From: JACRAR01 sp041674385 | GTDB taxonomy: Bacteria > Pseudomonadota > Gammaproteobacteria > Burkholderiales > Rhodocyclaceae | Assembly: GCA_041674385.1 (NCBI GenBank) | Contig: JBAYVU010000010.1 | Location: 18,343 to 82,342 of the forward strand | Direction of reading: 5' to 3' | DNA: 64,000 nucleotides | Shown: one piece after another, positions 19,159 through 28,939 of the stretch | How the letters are laid out: each line of letters starts with the position of its first letter | Position numbering within the stretch: position 1 is the stretch's first letter | Notes under the pieces: model-generated | Told to the model about the DNA's origin: nothing | Seen by the model: the letters and a program-made list of their open reading frames with translations, nothing else | Database searches by the model: none | Position numbers and translations under genes: made by a program

Positions 19159-20448
19159 ATGACCGGCCGAGCGATCCGCGCCGAGCTTTTTTGGATTGTG
19201 ACCGGACAAGCGCTGACCCTGCTGTTGGGCATGATCACGCTGAAGATGCTGACCTATCTACTGGGTCCGCAGGAATATGGGCGATTTGCCCTGGGACTGA
19301 CCGTTGCCGGCACGCTCAATCTCTTCGTGTATGGCCCGATTGCTCATGCGGTGGCGCGATATTTTCATCTCTGCGCCAACCGGGACGCGCTCGTCGAGTT
19401 GCATCGGCTGGTGAGATTCCTGCTCCGAGCGATTGCACTGGGGGTTCTGTTCGGCGGCGTGGCAGTGGCATTTTGGGCATCGGCCAGTGCGGAATTCGGC
19501 TGGGGACTGCTGATCATCGCTGCGCTGGGTTATGGTGCGAGCAGCGGCACCCTGTCGGTCTGGTTGGCCGACATCAATACGCGACGCGAACGGCGCAGCT
19601 ACGCGTTGCTTCAGTCGGCCGACGCATTGTTGCGGCTGGCCGGCGCGATGGTTCTGGTAGTCCTCGCGGGACTGACGGGCGGCGCGGCGATGGCGGGATT
19701 CCTGCTCGGCGCCGCCGCATCGTTGTGGCTGGCCCGGTTCGCGAAGGGAGAGGTGCCACCCGCGCCGCACGCGCCGAGTGGCTGCCGCGGCCTGTTTGGA
19801 AAAAACCGGCTCGGCCGGGAGTTCGGCGGCTATGCCAGCTCGATAAGCTTGTTCGCAATTCCCGCCATCTTCGCCAGCTATGGAGACCGCTGGATCATTC
19901 AGCAGATGCTGAATGACGCTCATGTGGGGATATACGTGGCCCTCGCCCAAATCGCCAACGCACCTGCCAACCTGATCCTGGCGGTTTTCTCGCAAACCAT
20001 CAACCCGATCCTGTTTCAGCGCGCCGGCGAGTCCAGGTCCGGCGAGTCCCTGCGCGCCAGCCGTCAGCTGCTCTATCGGGCATTGCTGGTGCTTGCCGCC
20101 ATGCTGGCGTTCATGACTGTCGTCAGCTTCGTATTCGGCGAGTGGATCGTGATGGCGCTGACCAGTGCCGAGTTCGCTCCGCATGCCGGGCTGCTGTGGA
20201 TTCTGGTCCTGGCCGCGGCAGTTTTCCAGGTTGCCCAGGCGCTGGCATCCGAAGCTTTCCTGTACAACCGGCCGTTATCGCTGCTCCTGCCCAAGATCGT
20301 TCATGCCATTGTCTTCCTCGGCCTGGCTCTCTGGCTGGTCGGCAGCCGGCAGCTCGAAGGCATGGCGGTTGCCGCCGTCGTCGCGGCAACCGTCTATCTG
20401 CTGCTGCTGATCGGCGCCAATCTCCGCGCTGTCCGGGCGCGAGGCTAG
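19159..20448 (+). CDS. Polysaccharide flippase, Wzx/MATE-like (oligosaccharide translocase)
   Basis: The 429-residue, about 12-helix membrane protein resembles Wzx-type flippases, which carry lipid-linked repeat units across the inner membrane. Features are the N-terminal LLGMITLKMLTYLLGPQEYGRFALG, typical of this family, and the ADINTRRERRSYALLQSADALLRL loop. The positively charged cytoplasmic loops fit the family. It begins the run of polysaccharide genes; the substrate cannot be read from sequence. No Wzy polymerase is adjacent. Confidence 0.85.
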   Translation: MTGRAIRAELFWIVTGQALTLLLGMITLKMLTYLLGPQEYGRFALGLTVAGTLNLFVYGPIAHAVARYFHLCANRDALVELHRLVRFLLRAIALGVLFGGVAVAFWASASAEFGWGLLIIAALGYGASSGTLSVWLADINTRRERRSYALLQSADALLRLAGAMVLVVLAGLTGGAAMAGFLLGAAASLWLARFAKGEVPPAPHAPSGCRGLFGKNRLGREFGGYASSISLFAIPAIFASYGDRWIIQQMLNDAHVGIYVALAQIANAPANLILAVFSQTINPILFQRAGESRSGESLRASRQLLYRALLVLAAMLAFMTVVSFVFGEWIVMALTSAEFAPHAGLLWILVLAAAVFQVAQALASEAFLYNRPLSLLLPKIVHAIVFLGLALWLVGSRQLEGMAVAAVVAATVYLLLLIGANLRAVRARG

Positions 20449-20487
20449 TCTTGAAGAATCCCCATCCGATCGGGCCGTAATTGACTC

Positions 20488-21621
20488 ATGAGTAGCGCCA
20501 CAGCAGATATCCGCAAATACGATTTCATAGACGCGTTGCGCGGATACGCGATTCTGCTGGTGCTTCTTGTGCATTCGTCCCAATCGGTCGGCCCGAGCAG
20601 CGCAATACTTCAGCAACTCATGGATGGTGGTGCCCGCGGGGTGCAACTCTTCTACATCGCCAGCGCCTTGACGCTTTGTCTGTCCTGGAAGCAAAGAAGC
20701 ACGCAGGAGTCGTATCCGATTCGCAATTTCTTTCTTCGGCGATTTTTCCGGATTGCGCCGATGTTTTATATCGCGATTGCGTTCTATTTTATTTTGTACG
20801 GCCTCTCGCCGCGATATTGGGCGCCGAATGGCATCGAATGGTGGTTTGTGCCGCTCACCGCGCTGTTTCTCCATGGGTTTCACCCGGAAACCATCACCTC
20901 GGTGGTCCCCGGAGGATGGTCGATTGCGGTCGAGATGAACTTTTATCTGGTGCTGCCGCTGCTCTTGCGCTGGATTACAACAACCAGGTCGTCCGTCTAT
21001 TTTTTCTTGTCTAGCTTGGTCTTGTATGGCGTCTCAAGAATCGCCCTTGAGCACCTGCTTTCCGGTCTTTACCCGGCCGACCAGCAATACCTGGTTTCCA
21101 ACTTCATCTTTCTGAATTTTCTCGCGCAGCTCCCGGTGTTCGCCCTTGGCATATCCGCCTATTTTGTGTTCAATGATCCCAGTTTGCTGAAGCGTGTGAC
21201 GGCCTTCGGCAATCTGCTGTTGCTGTTGTTCGCCGTGGTGCTGTTGCCGCTGCCCTTGGATATCGCCGTGCGGTTATTCTCGAATCATATCTTCATCGGC
21301 GCCGTATTCTCCCTATTTGCGCTGACGCTAGCCGTCTTCCCAGTCCGAATTCTTGTCAACAAGGCAATAACGTGGTGCGGAAAGATCAGCTTCAGCATGT
21401 ATCTCACCCAGTTTGCCGTACTGCACTTTTTCTCCGCACTCGGCATCAGCGGGTTTTTTGGCAAAGGCAACGCCGCCAGTATTCTGCATTACCTCTGTGT
21501 CGTTGTTGTCACGGCGGCGGTATCCTCCATCCTGTACGCCACTGTCGAACGCCAGGGAATCTTGCTGGGCAAGCGTATGATCGAAACCGGCAGGTTGCTT
21601 CCATGGAAAGAATCGAAATAA
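20488..21621 (+). CDS. Acyltransferase 3 family membrane protein (O-acetyltransferase)
   Basis: OafA/NodX-type integral membrane enzymes transfer acetyl or other acyl groups to sugars of surface polysaccharides. The 377 residues begin YDFIDALRGYAILLVLLVHSSQ, with the family's RG motif and active-site His. Further conserved features are RRFFRIAPMFYIA and PGGWSIAVEMNFYLVLPLLL (the W-S-I-x-E-x-x-F-Y pattern), and about ten membrane segments. The last 19 bases overlap the next methyltransferase gene. Confidence 0.9.
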   Translation: MSSATADIRKYDFIDALRGYAILLVLLVHSSQSVGPSSAILQQLMDGGARGVQLFYIASALTLCLSWKQRSTQESYPIRNFFLRRFFRIAPMFYIAIAFYFILYGLSPRYWAPNGIEWWFVPLTALFLHGFHPETITSVVPGGWSIAVEMNFYLVLPLLLRWITTTRSSVYFFLSSLVLYGVSRIALEHLLSGLYPADQQYLVSNFIFLNFLAQLPVFALGISAYFVFNDPSLLKRVTAFGNLLLLLFAVVLLPLPLDIAVRLFSNHIFIGAVFSLFALTLAVFPVRILVNKAITWCGKISFSMYLTQFAVLHFFSALGISGFFGKGNAASILHYLCVVVVTAAVSSILYATVERQGILLGKRMIETGRLLPWKESK

Positions 21622-22376
21622 AAAAATCGTGCGTTGCCAGCCTTCGCGACTGGCTGCGATCTTCTCCGGTCTACGCCTTCAATCAGGTATTGCGCGACCG
21701 CTGGATCAAGGCGCAGGCGGCGGCGACAGCCAAAGGAGCGCGGGTCCTGGATGTCGGTGCAGGGTCTTGCCCCTATCGCGCGGATTTTGCGCACTGCGAA
21801 TATCGCACCCAGGACTTTACCGCGCTCAGAGGCGACCAGTTGCGCCACGGCGATTACGGCAGCATCGACTATGTCTGCGACGCCGCCGCCATTCCGGTTG
21901 CGGCAGCCAGCTTCGATGTCGTGCTGTGTACCGAGATGCTGGAGCATGTGCCCTATCCCGAGCGCGTCGTCAGGGAGTTCGCGCGCATCCTGCGGCCAGG
22001 CGGCCGGCTGATCCTGAGCGCCCCGCTCGGTTCGGGCCTGCATCAGGAGCCCCATCATTATTACGGCGGCTTCACGCCTTTCTGGTATCGGAAGTTTCTC
22101 GGCGATGCGGGATTTGTCGACATCCGCTTGGAACCCAACGGCAATTTCTTTGCGCTCTTTTCCCAGGAGGCCATCCGCTTCGTGAGACTCTCTTGGCCCT
22201 TGCGCCTGCCGCCCGGCGTCGCCATTTTGTGGCTGCCCGTTTGGTTGCTGCTGCTGCCGATTCTCGGCATATTCCTGCCGCCTCTCGCCATGTGGCTGGA
22301 TCGCTATGACCGTGAGCGCCGTTTCACGGTGGGCTACCACGTCAGCGCGCAGCGCGCAGGTGGCGATCATGCTTGA
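21603..22376 (+). CDS. Class I SAM-dependent methyltransferase
   Basis: The 257 residues contain the SAM-binding motif VLDVGAGSCPYR. A methyltransferase-11-type block follows: EMLEHVPYPERVVREFARILRPGGRLILSAP. After it comes a hydrophobic C-terminal stretch (LWLPVWLLLLPILGIFLPPLA) that could anchor the enzyme to the membrane. ATG at 21603 lies inside the end of the acyltransferase gene; the longer open frame to 21372 is a shadow. The substrate is probably a sugar or lipid-linked intermediate of the polysaccharide, by context only. Confidence 0.87.
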   Translation: MERIEIKKSCVASLRDWLRSSPVYAFNQVLRDRWIKAQAAATAKGARVLDVGAGSCPYRADFAHCEYRTQDFTALRGDQLRHGDYGSIDYVCDAAAIPVAAASFDVVLCTEMLEHVPYPERVVREFARILRPGGRLILSAPLGSGLHQEPHHYYGGFTPFWYRKFLGDAGFVDIRLEPNGNFFALFSQEAIRFVRLSWPLRLPPGVAILWLPVWLLLLPILGIFLPPLAMWLDRYDRERRFTVGYHVSAQRAGGDHA

Positions 22377-23178
22377 GAAATTTGTCCGCAGACGCCCGCG
22401 GCTGTTGCGCTGGGCCTATCGTGCGAAGCGCTGGCTGCGGCCCTTGCGCGAGCACCCGCTGGCCGCCATTCCGGCGTATATCGGCTTGTTCCTCGACTGG
22501 CGACGCTACCTGGCCGCAGGCGGGCGGGCCAAACTTGCGGATTTCCATCCCTGCCTGTTCGATCGCGTTGCCGCCACACCGACCGATCCGCATTATTTCT
22601 ACCAGGCGGCCTGGGCATTTCGCCGGATTTCGATCCAAGCACCGCCACGGCATGTGGACATCGGCTCGGATGCCCGTTTCGTTGGCATGCTGAGCCAGGC
22701 CATCCCGCTGACCTTCGTCGATATCCGTCCCCTCCAGGTGGAATTGCCCGGCCTCGATTGCCGCATCGGTTCGGTGCTCGATTTGCCTTACGCCGAGGGC
22801 AGTTTGCAGTCCATGTCCTGCCTCCACGTGATCGAACACATCGGTCTCGGCCGCTACGGCGATCCGCTCGATCCCCAGGGCAGTCTCAAGGCGGCCAGGG
22901 AATTGTCGCGTGTGCTCGCTCCCGGCGGACGCCTGTACCTCTCCGCACCCGTCGGACGCGAGCGGGTCTGCTTCAATGGCCACCGGATCTTCTCGGCCAG
23001 CAAACTCCTGGAAACATTCGGGGATCTGGCCTTGGTGGAGTTCTCATTGGTCGATGACGAGGGCCGCCTGAATCTGGATGCGAGTCTCGATTCGGCGGAT
23101 AGCGGAGACTACGGGTGCGGCTTGTTCATATTCGAAAAGATCGTGAACCCGGCTGGCGGGAAGGGAGGTTCCGCATGA
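22369..23178 (+). CDS. DUF268-like methyltransferase-fold protein
   Basis: The 269 residues have a Rossmann-like methyltransferase core: HVDIGSDARFVGMLSQ, DCRIGSVLDLPYAEGSLQSMSCLHVIEHIGLGRYG and LAPGGRLYLSAPVGRERVCFNGHRIF. This pattern is that of DUF268, often found in polysaccharide loci. ATG at 22369 (MLEKFVRRRP) overlaps the preceding methyltransferase by 8 bp. Its stop overlaps the next start (ATGA). Enzyme activity is inferred from the fold. Confidence 0.8.
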   Translation: MLEKFVRRRPRLLRWAYRAKRWLRPLREHPLAAIPAYIGLFLDWRRYLAAGGRAKLADFHPCLFDRVAATPTDPHYFYQAAWAFRRISIQAPPRHVDIGSDARFVGMLSQAIPLTFVDIRPLQVELPGLDCRIGSVLDLPYAEGSLQSMSCLHVIEHIGLGRYGDPLDPQGSLKAARELSRVLAPGGRLYLSAPVGRERVCFNGHRIFSASKLLETFGDLALVEFSLVDDEGRLNLDASLDSADSGDYGCGLFIFEKIVNPAGGKGGSA

Positions 23179-23780
23179 GACGCCTGCGCAATTTCTTGCG
23201 ACGCAGAATCAATCGGCATTTCGCCGACTTGCTGATCGCACGCTGGCGCAAATCGGGCGCCGCGCCACCGCCGCCCCATGGACTCAAGCAACGCGTTATC
23301 GAGGAATATCGCATCCGTTACGGACTGGGGACGTTTGTCGAGACCGGGACGTTCCGCGGCGACATGGTGGCGGCCATGCTTGGGCGATTCGACGAGATCT
23401 TCTCCATCGAAGTCTTCGAGCCGGTTTATCGACAGGCGGCCGCAGAGTTCGGCGCCTATCCGCACGTCCACATCGTGCTTGGCGATAGCGCCGAAGTGAT
23501 GCCGGGGATCCTCTCGCGCCTGAAGTCTCCCGCGCTGTTCTGGCTCGATGGACACTACTCGGGAGCCGGGACCGGGCGGGGCGGCGCGGACACGCCGGTG
23601 ATGGCCGAATTGAACCACATCGCCGGCCAGGGGCGCCCGGGCCAAGTCGTCCTCATCGACGATGCCCGCCTGTTCATCGGCGAGAACGGCTATCCGAGTC
23701 TGGAACAGGTGCGTGCCTGGGCCATGTCGCACGGCTTTGCGAGTTGCGAAGTCGACGACGACATCATTCGCCTTCATTGA
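23175..23780 (+). CDS. Small methyltransferase-like protein of the polysaccharide locus
   Basis: The 201 residues have an arginine-rich N terminus followed by YGLGTFVETGTFRGDMVAAM, an SAM-binding-like glycine loop, then IFSIEVFEP, VHIVLGDSAEVMPGIL and ALFWLDGHYSGAGTGRGG. The pattern is like the class I methyltransferases found beside glycan genes (FkbM- or TylF-like). A ribosome site GGGAGG precedes the ATG at 23175, which overlaps the previous stop. The substrate is unknown. Confidence 0.75.
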   Translation: MRRLRNFLRRRINRHFADLLIARWRKSGAAPPPPHGLKQRVIEEYRIRYGLGTFVETGTFRGDMVAAMLGRFDEIFSIEVFEPVYRQAAAEFGAYPHVHIVLGDSAEVMPGILSRLKSPALFWLDGHYSGAGTGRGGADTPVMAELNHIAGQGRPGQVVLIDDARLFIGENGYPSLEQVRAWAMSHGFASCEVDDDIIRLH

Positions 23781-23787
23781 TGCCCAG

Positions 23788-24996
23788 ATGAAGATTCTCT
23801 GTGCATTCGGCAGATACGCGTATGGGCGCATCGACCGCGGCGAGTCCTACGAACATGCGAACTTCCTCCCCGCATTGCGCAACATGGGACACGAGGCGGT
23901 TTTGTTCGACAGTTTCGACCGGGAGGTTTGCACGGACTTCACCGAGCTCAATCGAGCCTTCCTGGACGCGGTTTGCCGTGAGCAGCCCGATGTCATATTC
24001 TGCGTCCTGATGGGGTACGAACTGTGGACCGAAACCCTGGCGCTGGCGAAGCAGGCCAGCGGAGCCTGCTTGATCAATTGGGCCACCGATGACTCCTGGA
24101 AATATGCGCAGTTCTCGCGCCACATCGCCGCCGGTTTCGATATCTACGCCACGACCTGTCGTGCCGCGCTGGAGAAGGCAGCGCGGGACGGCCTGAGGAA
24201 TTTCACATTGACCCAATGGGCGGCGCCTGCCGGCATGCTGCGCCAACCCAAGCCGGCCGCTGCCTGCCGTTATCCGCTGAGCTTCATCGGCGCCGCTTAC
24301 GGCAACCGTCGCCAGTGGATCGATGCGTTGCGCCGGCGCGGCATCGAAGCGGCCTGTTTCGGCCATGGCTGGGAAAACGGCGTGGTCTCGGCGGACGACA
24401 TTCCCCGCATCGTCAACGACTCGGTGCTCAGCCTCAATTTCGGTGATTCCGGCCTGGTGCTGCAAGGCGGACGCATCGGGCGCAGCCGCCAGATCAAAGC
24501 CCGCGTCTTCGAAGTCCCCGCCGCCGGCGGATGCCTGCTGACCGAACCGGCCGAGGGAATGGAGGAATACTTTATCCCGGGCAGGGAAATCGAAACCTTC
24601 GTCGCCCACGATGAACTCGTCGCAAAAATACGTCATCTGCTCGATGCCCCGGCAGTACGCGACGGCATCGCGCGGGCGGGACATGAGCGGACGCGCCGCG
24701 AGCACACCTACGAACTCCGCTTGAAGAAATTGCTGGAGATGGTCCCGCCCGGCGCCGCCAAGACGCGCGAGATGGACTGGCCCGCCTTCGAGAGACTGGT
24801 CGCGGCGCACCGCATCAACCCGGCCTTGCGACTGCTTCGAACGTTGCTGGTCTGGCCCTGCGTGCTGGTCTGGGGTCGGCAGCGCGGCCCGCGCGCAGCG
24901 CGGCGCCTGCTCTACGAACTGAGCTGGCGCATTGCCGGCCGGCATACCTACAGTGCGTGCGGTTGGCCCGGCCGCCTGTTCTACCGGGAGAGCTGA
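23788..24996 (+). CDS. CgeB-like glycosyltransferase
   Basis: The 402-residue protein matches the pattern of glycosyltransferases of the CgeB/Glyco_trans_1_2 type. It has an N-terminal Rossmann half (MKILCAFGRYAYGR) and a C-terminal half with SLNFGDSG, KARVFEVPAAGGCLLTEPAEGMEEYFIPGREI (the nucleotide-sugar side) and a terminal HERTRREHTYELRL helix. ATG at 23788 is chosen; the frame upstream overlaps the previous gene. A C-terminal extension of about 80 residues is mostly hydrophobic/arginine-rich and may contact the membrane. Confidence 0.83.
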   Translation: MKILCAFGRYAYGRIDRGESYEHANFLPALRNMGHEAVLFDSFDREVCTDFTELNRAFLDAVCREQPDVIFCVLMGYELWTETLALAKQASGACLINWATDDSWKYAQFSRHIAAGFDIYATTCRAALEKAARDGLRNFTLTQWAAPAGMLRQPKPAAACRYPLSFIGAAYGNRRQWIDALRRRGIEAACFGHGWENGVVSADDIPRIVNDSVLSLNFGDSGLVLQGGRIGRSRQIKARVFEVPAAGGCLLTEPAEGMEEYFIPGREIETFVAHDELVAKIRHLLDAPAVRDGIARAGHERTRREHTYELRLKKLLEMVPPGAAKTREMDWPAFERLVAAHRINPALRLLRTLLVWPCVLVWGRQRGPRAARRLLYELSWRIAGRHTYSACGWPGRLFYRES

Positions 24997-25001
24997 ACGC
25001 G

Positions 25002-25889
25002 ATGCCGCCGCCTCCTGTCGTCAGCGTTGCCATGGCAATGCGCAATGCCGCAGCGACCATTGCCTTGACGTTGCAGTCCCTGATCGACCAAAGCTTTGCC
25101 GATTGGGAACTGCTGCTGCTCGATGACGGCTCCAGCGACGACAGCGTTGCGACGGCGCGGCGTTTCGGCGATCCGCGCATTCTGGTCCGCGCCGACGGGC
25201 GTCGTCTGGGGCTGGCGACGCGCTTGAACGAGGCGGTCGCGGCTGCCCGCGGCCGCTACATCGCCCGCATGGACGCCGACGATGTGGCCTACCCGGAGCG
25301 TTTCGCCAGGCAGGTGGCGTTTCTCGAAGGGCACCCCGAGGTCGATTTGCTCGGGGCAGGCGCGATCGTTTTCGACGAAGCGGGGCTAGCGATCGGCAAA
25401 CTGCCGTTGCGCACGGAGCACCGCGAGATTGCGGCCCGTCCCTGGAATGGCTTCTACCTGGCCCACCCGACCTGGATGGGACGCAGCGGCTGGTTTCGCG
25501 AATACGTCTACGATACGCGCATGCCCAAGGCCCAGGATTACGATCTGTTGCTGCGCAGCCATGCCGGGAGTCGTTTCGCCTGCCTTCCGGAGATGCTGCT
25601 GGGTTATCGACAGGAGCGTCTTTCCCTGGCAAAAATCCTGGATACCCGGCTGCAACTGGTACAAGCCGTCCTGCGCCACGGAAGGAGGCACGGCCGCTAC
25701 GCCCGGCCGCTGATCGCCGCCGTACAACAGGCCGTCAAGTTCGGCGTGGATGTTCTGGCCATATCGACCGGGCTTGACTACCGCATGCTCCGCCATCGCG
25801 CACTGCCGGTTGCGCCCGAGCAGCGCGAGGAGTGGCGGCAGATATGGCAACGGCTTAACCGGGAGTGCGCCGAACGATGTGCGGGATAG
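25002..25889 (+). CDS. Family 2 glycosyltransferase
   Basis: The 295 residues form a GT-A fold enzyme, with VVSVAMAMRNAAATIALTLQSL, the nucleotide-binding LLLDDGSSDDS and the metal-binding DxD-type YIARMDADDVAYPERF. Downstream, TRMPKAQDYDLLLR supplies the usual acceptor-site acidic residue. It would add one sugar to the lipid-linked unit. Five bases separate it from the previous gene, and its 3' end overlaps asnB by 13 bp. Confidence 0.9.
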   Translation: MPPPPVVSVAMAMRNAAATIALTLQSLIDQSFADWELLLLDDGSSDDSVATARRFGDPRILVRADGRRLGLATRLNEAVAAARGRYIARMDADDVAYPERFARQVAFLEGHPEVDLLGAGAIVFDEAGLAIGKLPLRTEHREIAARPWNGFYLAHPTWMGRSGWFREYVYDTRMPKAQDYDLLLRSHAGSRFACLPEMLLGYRQERLSLAKILDTRLQLVQAVLRHGRRHGRYARPLIAAVQQAVKFGVDVLAISTGLDYRMLRHRALPVAPEQREEWRQIWQRLNRECAERCAG

Positions 25890-27811
25890 CCGGGCTGTGG
25901 ACCGCATCCGCCGCATCCGCCGCATCGACGCCGGCGGATGTGGCGGACATCGCTGCACGGATGAGCGCGCGCTTGATCCATCGTGGCCCCGACGACGACG
26001 GCGTGTGGTCCGATCCGCCGGCGGGCATCGCCCTGGCCCATCGGCGTCTGGCGGTCCTCGATCTTTCGCCCGAAGGGCACCAGCCGATGCGCTCGCGAGA
26101 CCGGCGTTATGTCATCGTCTTCAACGGCGAGATCTACAACCATGCCGAGCTGCGCAGGTCCTTGGGCGATGTCGAATGGCGCGGCCATTCCGATACCGAG
26201 GTGCTGCTGGAGGCGATACTGCGCTGGGGCCTCGAAGCCGCATTGCAGCGTTGCGTGGGCATGTTCGCCCTGGCCCTGTGGGACGGCAAGCAGCGTAGCC
26301 TGGCGCTGGCGCGCGACCGGCTGGGCGAGAAACCCTTGTACTACGGCTGGCTGGACGGCGCACTCGTATTCGCTTCCGAACTCAAGGCGCTGCGCGCTCA
26401 TCCGGGCTGGCGTGGCGAGATCGATCGTCCGGCGTTGGGGCTGTATCTGCGGTACGGCGTCGTCCCGACGCCGCAGAGCATTTACCGGGGAATCCGCAAA
26501 CTGGCGCCCGGGGTGATCCTGAGCTTTTCCTCTCCCGGCAGTGCCGGAACGCCCCAGCCTTACTGGCGTGCGCTGGAGGCTGCCCGCCAAGGACGGGAAT
26601 CGCCGCTGCGGATGGACGATAACGCCGCCGCCGCGGCGCTCGAGGCGCTGTTGCGGGAGTCCGTCGCTTGCCAGTCCTGCGCCGATGTGCCGCTCGGCGC
26701 CTTCCTGTCGGGCGGCGTCGATTCCTCCCTGATTGTCGCCTTGATGCAGACGCAAGGAGGCAAGCCGGTAAAAACCTTCACCATCGGCTTCGCTGCGCCA
26801 GGATACGACGAAGCGCCGTATGCGGCGGCAGTCGCCAGGCATCTCGGCACCGAGCATACCGAACTGTATGTGACGCCGGAGGAGGCCCGCCGCATCATCC
26901 CGCGCCTGCCCGAATTGTATGACGAGCCATTTGCCGATTCGTCCCAGATCCCCGCTTTCCTGGTGGCCGCCCTGGCGCGCCGGCAGGTGACGGTCGTGCT
27001 CTCGGGCGACGGCGGCGACGAGCTTTTCGGGGGCTACACGCGCTACCGCTGGGGGCCGCGCATCCTGCGCCTTGGCTCGCTGCTGCGGCAACCGCTGGCC
27101 GCGTTGCTCGGCACGCTCTCGCCAGCGGCATGGGATGCGGTTTTCCAGCGCATCCCCCTGGCGCGGCGAGCCGATGCGTCGGGCGACAAGCTCTACAAGC
27201 TGGCCGCACTCTTGCGTTGCGATACGAACCAGGCGCTCTACCAGCAGTTCCTGTCCTTTTGGCCTGCCGCCGAAGCCCTCGTGATCGGGGACGGGGAAAA
27301 CAATTCCTGGCCGCAAAATTCATGGCCGGATGATTGGAGCTTCGCAGAACAAATGATGCTGGGCGATGCGCAAGGGTATCTGCCGGACGACATCCTGACC
27401 AAGGTCGATCGGGCCAGCATGGCCGTCAGCCTGGAAACCCGGGCGCCCTATCTCGATCACCGGGTATTCGAGTTCGCCTGGCGTCTGCCCCTGCCGCTGA
27501 AGATCCGCAACCGGCAAAGCAAGTGGTTGCTGCGCCAGGTGCTCTACAAATATGTGCCGCGCGAAATGATCGAGCGGCCCAAAGCGGGCTTCAGCGTACC
27601 CATCGGGGAATGGCTGCTCGGACCCTTGCACGAATGGGCGGAGGCTTTGCTCGACGAGGGGCGTCTGCGGCGCGAGGCTTATTTCGAACCCGGCCCAATA
27701 CGCACGATACGCAAGGCGTGGCATGAGCACCAGCAGGGAGTGCGCAATTGGCAGCACCGCCTGTGGGCGGTCTTGATGTTTCAGGCCTGGCTCGAAAACA
27801 ATGTGCTATGA
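25877..27811 (+). CDS. asnB: Asparagine synthase (glutamine-hydrolysing) of the polysaccharide locus
   Basis: The 644 residues start MCGIAG, so the nucleophile Cys is residue 2 after Met removal. The N-terminal glutaminase domain runs to about residue 210 (RLAVLDLSPEGHQPM, FNGEIYNH). The synthase domain carries the PP-loop LSGGVDSSLIVALM and later SGDGGDELFGGYTRYRW. In polysaccharide loci such enzymes may amidate a sugar acid or simply make asparagine; sequence cannot tell which. The stop overlaps the convergent GT4 gene by 6 bp. Confidence 0.92.
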   Translation: MCGIAGLWTASAASAASTPADVADIAARMSARLIHRGPDDDGVWSDPPAGIALAHRRLAVLDLSPEGHQPMRSRDRRYVIVFNGEIYNHAELRRSLGDVEWRGHSDTEVLLEAILRWGLEAALQRCVGMFALALWDGKQRSLALARDRLGEKPLYYGWLDGALVFASELKALRAHPGWRGEIDRPALGLYLRYGVVPTPQSIYRGIRKLAPGVILSFSSPGSAGTPQPYWRALEAARQGRESPLRMDDNAAAAALEALLRESVACQSCADVPLGAFLSGGVDSSLIVALMQTQGGKPVKTFTIGFAAPGYDEAPYAAAVARHLGTEHTELYVTPEEARRIIPRLPELYDEPFADSSQIPAFLVAALARRQVTVVLSGDGGDELFGGYTRYRWGPRILRLGSLLRQPLAALLGTLSPAAWDAVFQRIPLARRADASGDKLYKLAALLRCDTNQALYQQFLSFWPAAEALVIGDGENNSWPQNSWPDDWSFAEQMMLGDAQGYLPDDILTKVDRASMAVSLETRAPYLDHRVFEFAWRLPLPLKIRNRQSKWLLRQVLYKYVPREMIERPKAGFSVPIGEWLLGPLHEWAEALLDEGRLRREAYFEPGPIRTIRKAWHEHQQGVRNWQHRLWAVLMFQAWLENNVL

Positions 27812-28939
27812 CAACAAGGTCTGATAAAGCGCAAGCGTTTCGGAATTGACCTGCTGCACGGAGAACTCGGCGGCGGCGATTGCGCGCCCGCGCCGCCCCA
27901 TTCGAGCGCGCAATGCCGGCTGCTCGATCAAGCGCCGCAATGCCGCAGCTAGTCCGGCAACGTCGTGCGGCGGCACCAGCAAGCCGTTTTCTTCATCGCG
28001 CACTACCTCGCGGCAACCGGGAACGTCGCACGTGACAATCGGTCTGCCGCCCGCGGCGGCTTCGATCAGCGCCTTGGGCAATCCCTCGCGGTAGGAGGGC
28101 AGACACACGATGTGCGCGCTGGCCAGCACGCGCGGCATGTCATCCTGATGCCCTATCCATTCGACGATACCTTCCGCATGCCAGCGCTCCAGCTGTGCCA
28201 GCGGGATTGCCGCCAAATTGCCGGCGTCGCGCTCGCCCGCCAGCACAAACCGCGCCGCCACGCCGCTCTGCCTCAGCATGGCGGCCGCCGCGACAAATTC
28301 TCCGATGCCTTTGTCCCACAACATGCGGGCGGGCAGCACCACCACCGGATTACCGGCGGGTTCCCCGGTCGCCGCAAACAAATCGAGATTCACGCCCGCA
28401 CCGCGAATCAGCCGGGTACGCCCAGCATCGACGATGCCCAGTTGGCTCAGCCACTGCCGGTCGTCCGGGTTTTCAAACACCACGCAACTGTTTCCCGGGT
28501 TCATCAGCCAGCGATACGCGAGAATAATCGCCGGTCTCAACAGCCGCGCCAGCAGACGCCGGGAACTGAACGCGTAACCCATGCCGACCGGCGCATTGAC
28601 GATATGCGGCACACCGGCCATTTTTGCGGCCAAGGTGCCGTAGAGAATCGGTTTGAGGGCGACATGATGAACGATGTCCGGTTTCGACGAGCGATAAATG
28701 CGCAGCAGCTCCGCCACCGCCCGCAGCTCGCGCAGCGGATTGATGCCACGCCGTTCGAGACGCAACGGGATGAGTCCGAGGCCGTGTGCGGTAATGCGCT
28801 CGCCATGGCGGTCTACCCGCGTTGCCACGCTGACGCGATAGCCCGCCGTTCGGGCGGCTACGGCACGGTCAAGAAAATGGGAACAGAAAAACCAGTCTTC
28901 GGTGACCAGAAACAGGAGATGGGGGCGTTTGTCGTGCAA
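27806..28939 (-). CDS. Family 4 glycosyltransferase
   Basis: The 377-residue GT-B enzyme begins RPHLLFLVTEDWFFCSHFL, a pattern seen in transferases that act early on undecaprenyl-linked sugars. The C-terminal domain has VVLPARMLWDKGIGEFVAAA and the retaining-GT4 motif PSYREGLPKALIEAAAGGRPIV. It points opposite to the rest of the locus and overlaps the 3' end of asnB. The genes beyond its 5' end (epimerase, dehydratase) point away, so the gap there holds two divergent promoters. Confidence 0.9.
   Translation of the reverse strand: MHDKRPHLLFLVTEDWFFCSHFLDRAVAARTAGYRVSVATRVDRHGERITAHGLGLIPLRLERRGINPLRELRAVAELLRIYRSSKPDIVHHVALKPILYGTLAAKMAGVPHIVNAPVGMGYAFSSRRLLARLLRPAIILAYRWLMNPGNSCVVFENPDDRQWLSQLGIVDAGRTRLIRGAGVNLDLFAATGEPAGNPVVVLPARMLWDKGIGEFVAAAAMLRQSGVAARFVLAGERDAGNLAAIPLAQLERWHAEGIVEWIGHQDDMPRVLASAHIVCLPSYREGLPKALIEAAAGGRPIVTCDVPGCREVVRDEENGLLVPPHDVAGLAAALRRLIEQPALRARMGRRGRAIAAAEFSVQQVNSETLALYQTLLS

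Noticed and set aside
25778..27316. 512-codon - strand open frame opposite asnB
   Set aside because: It is a shadow of a well-conserved asparagine synthase and has no recognisable motif.
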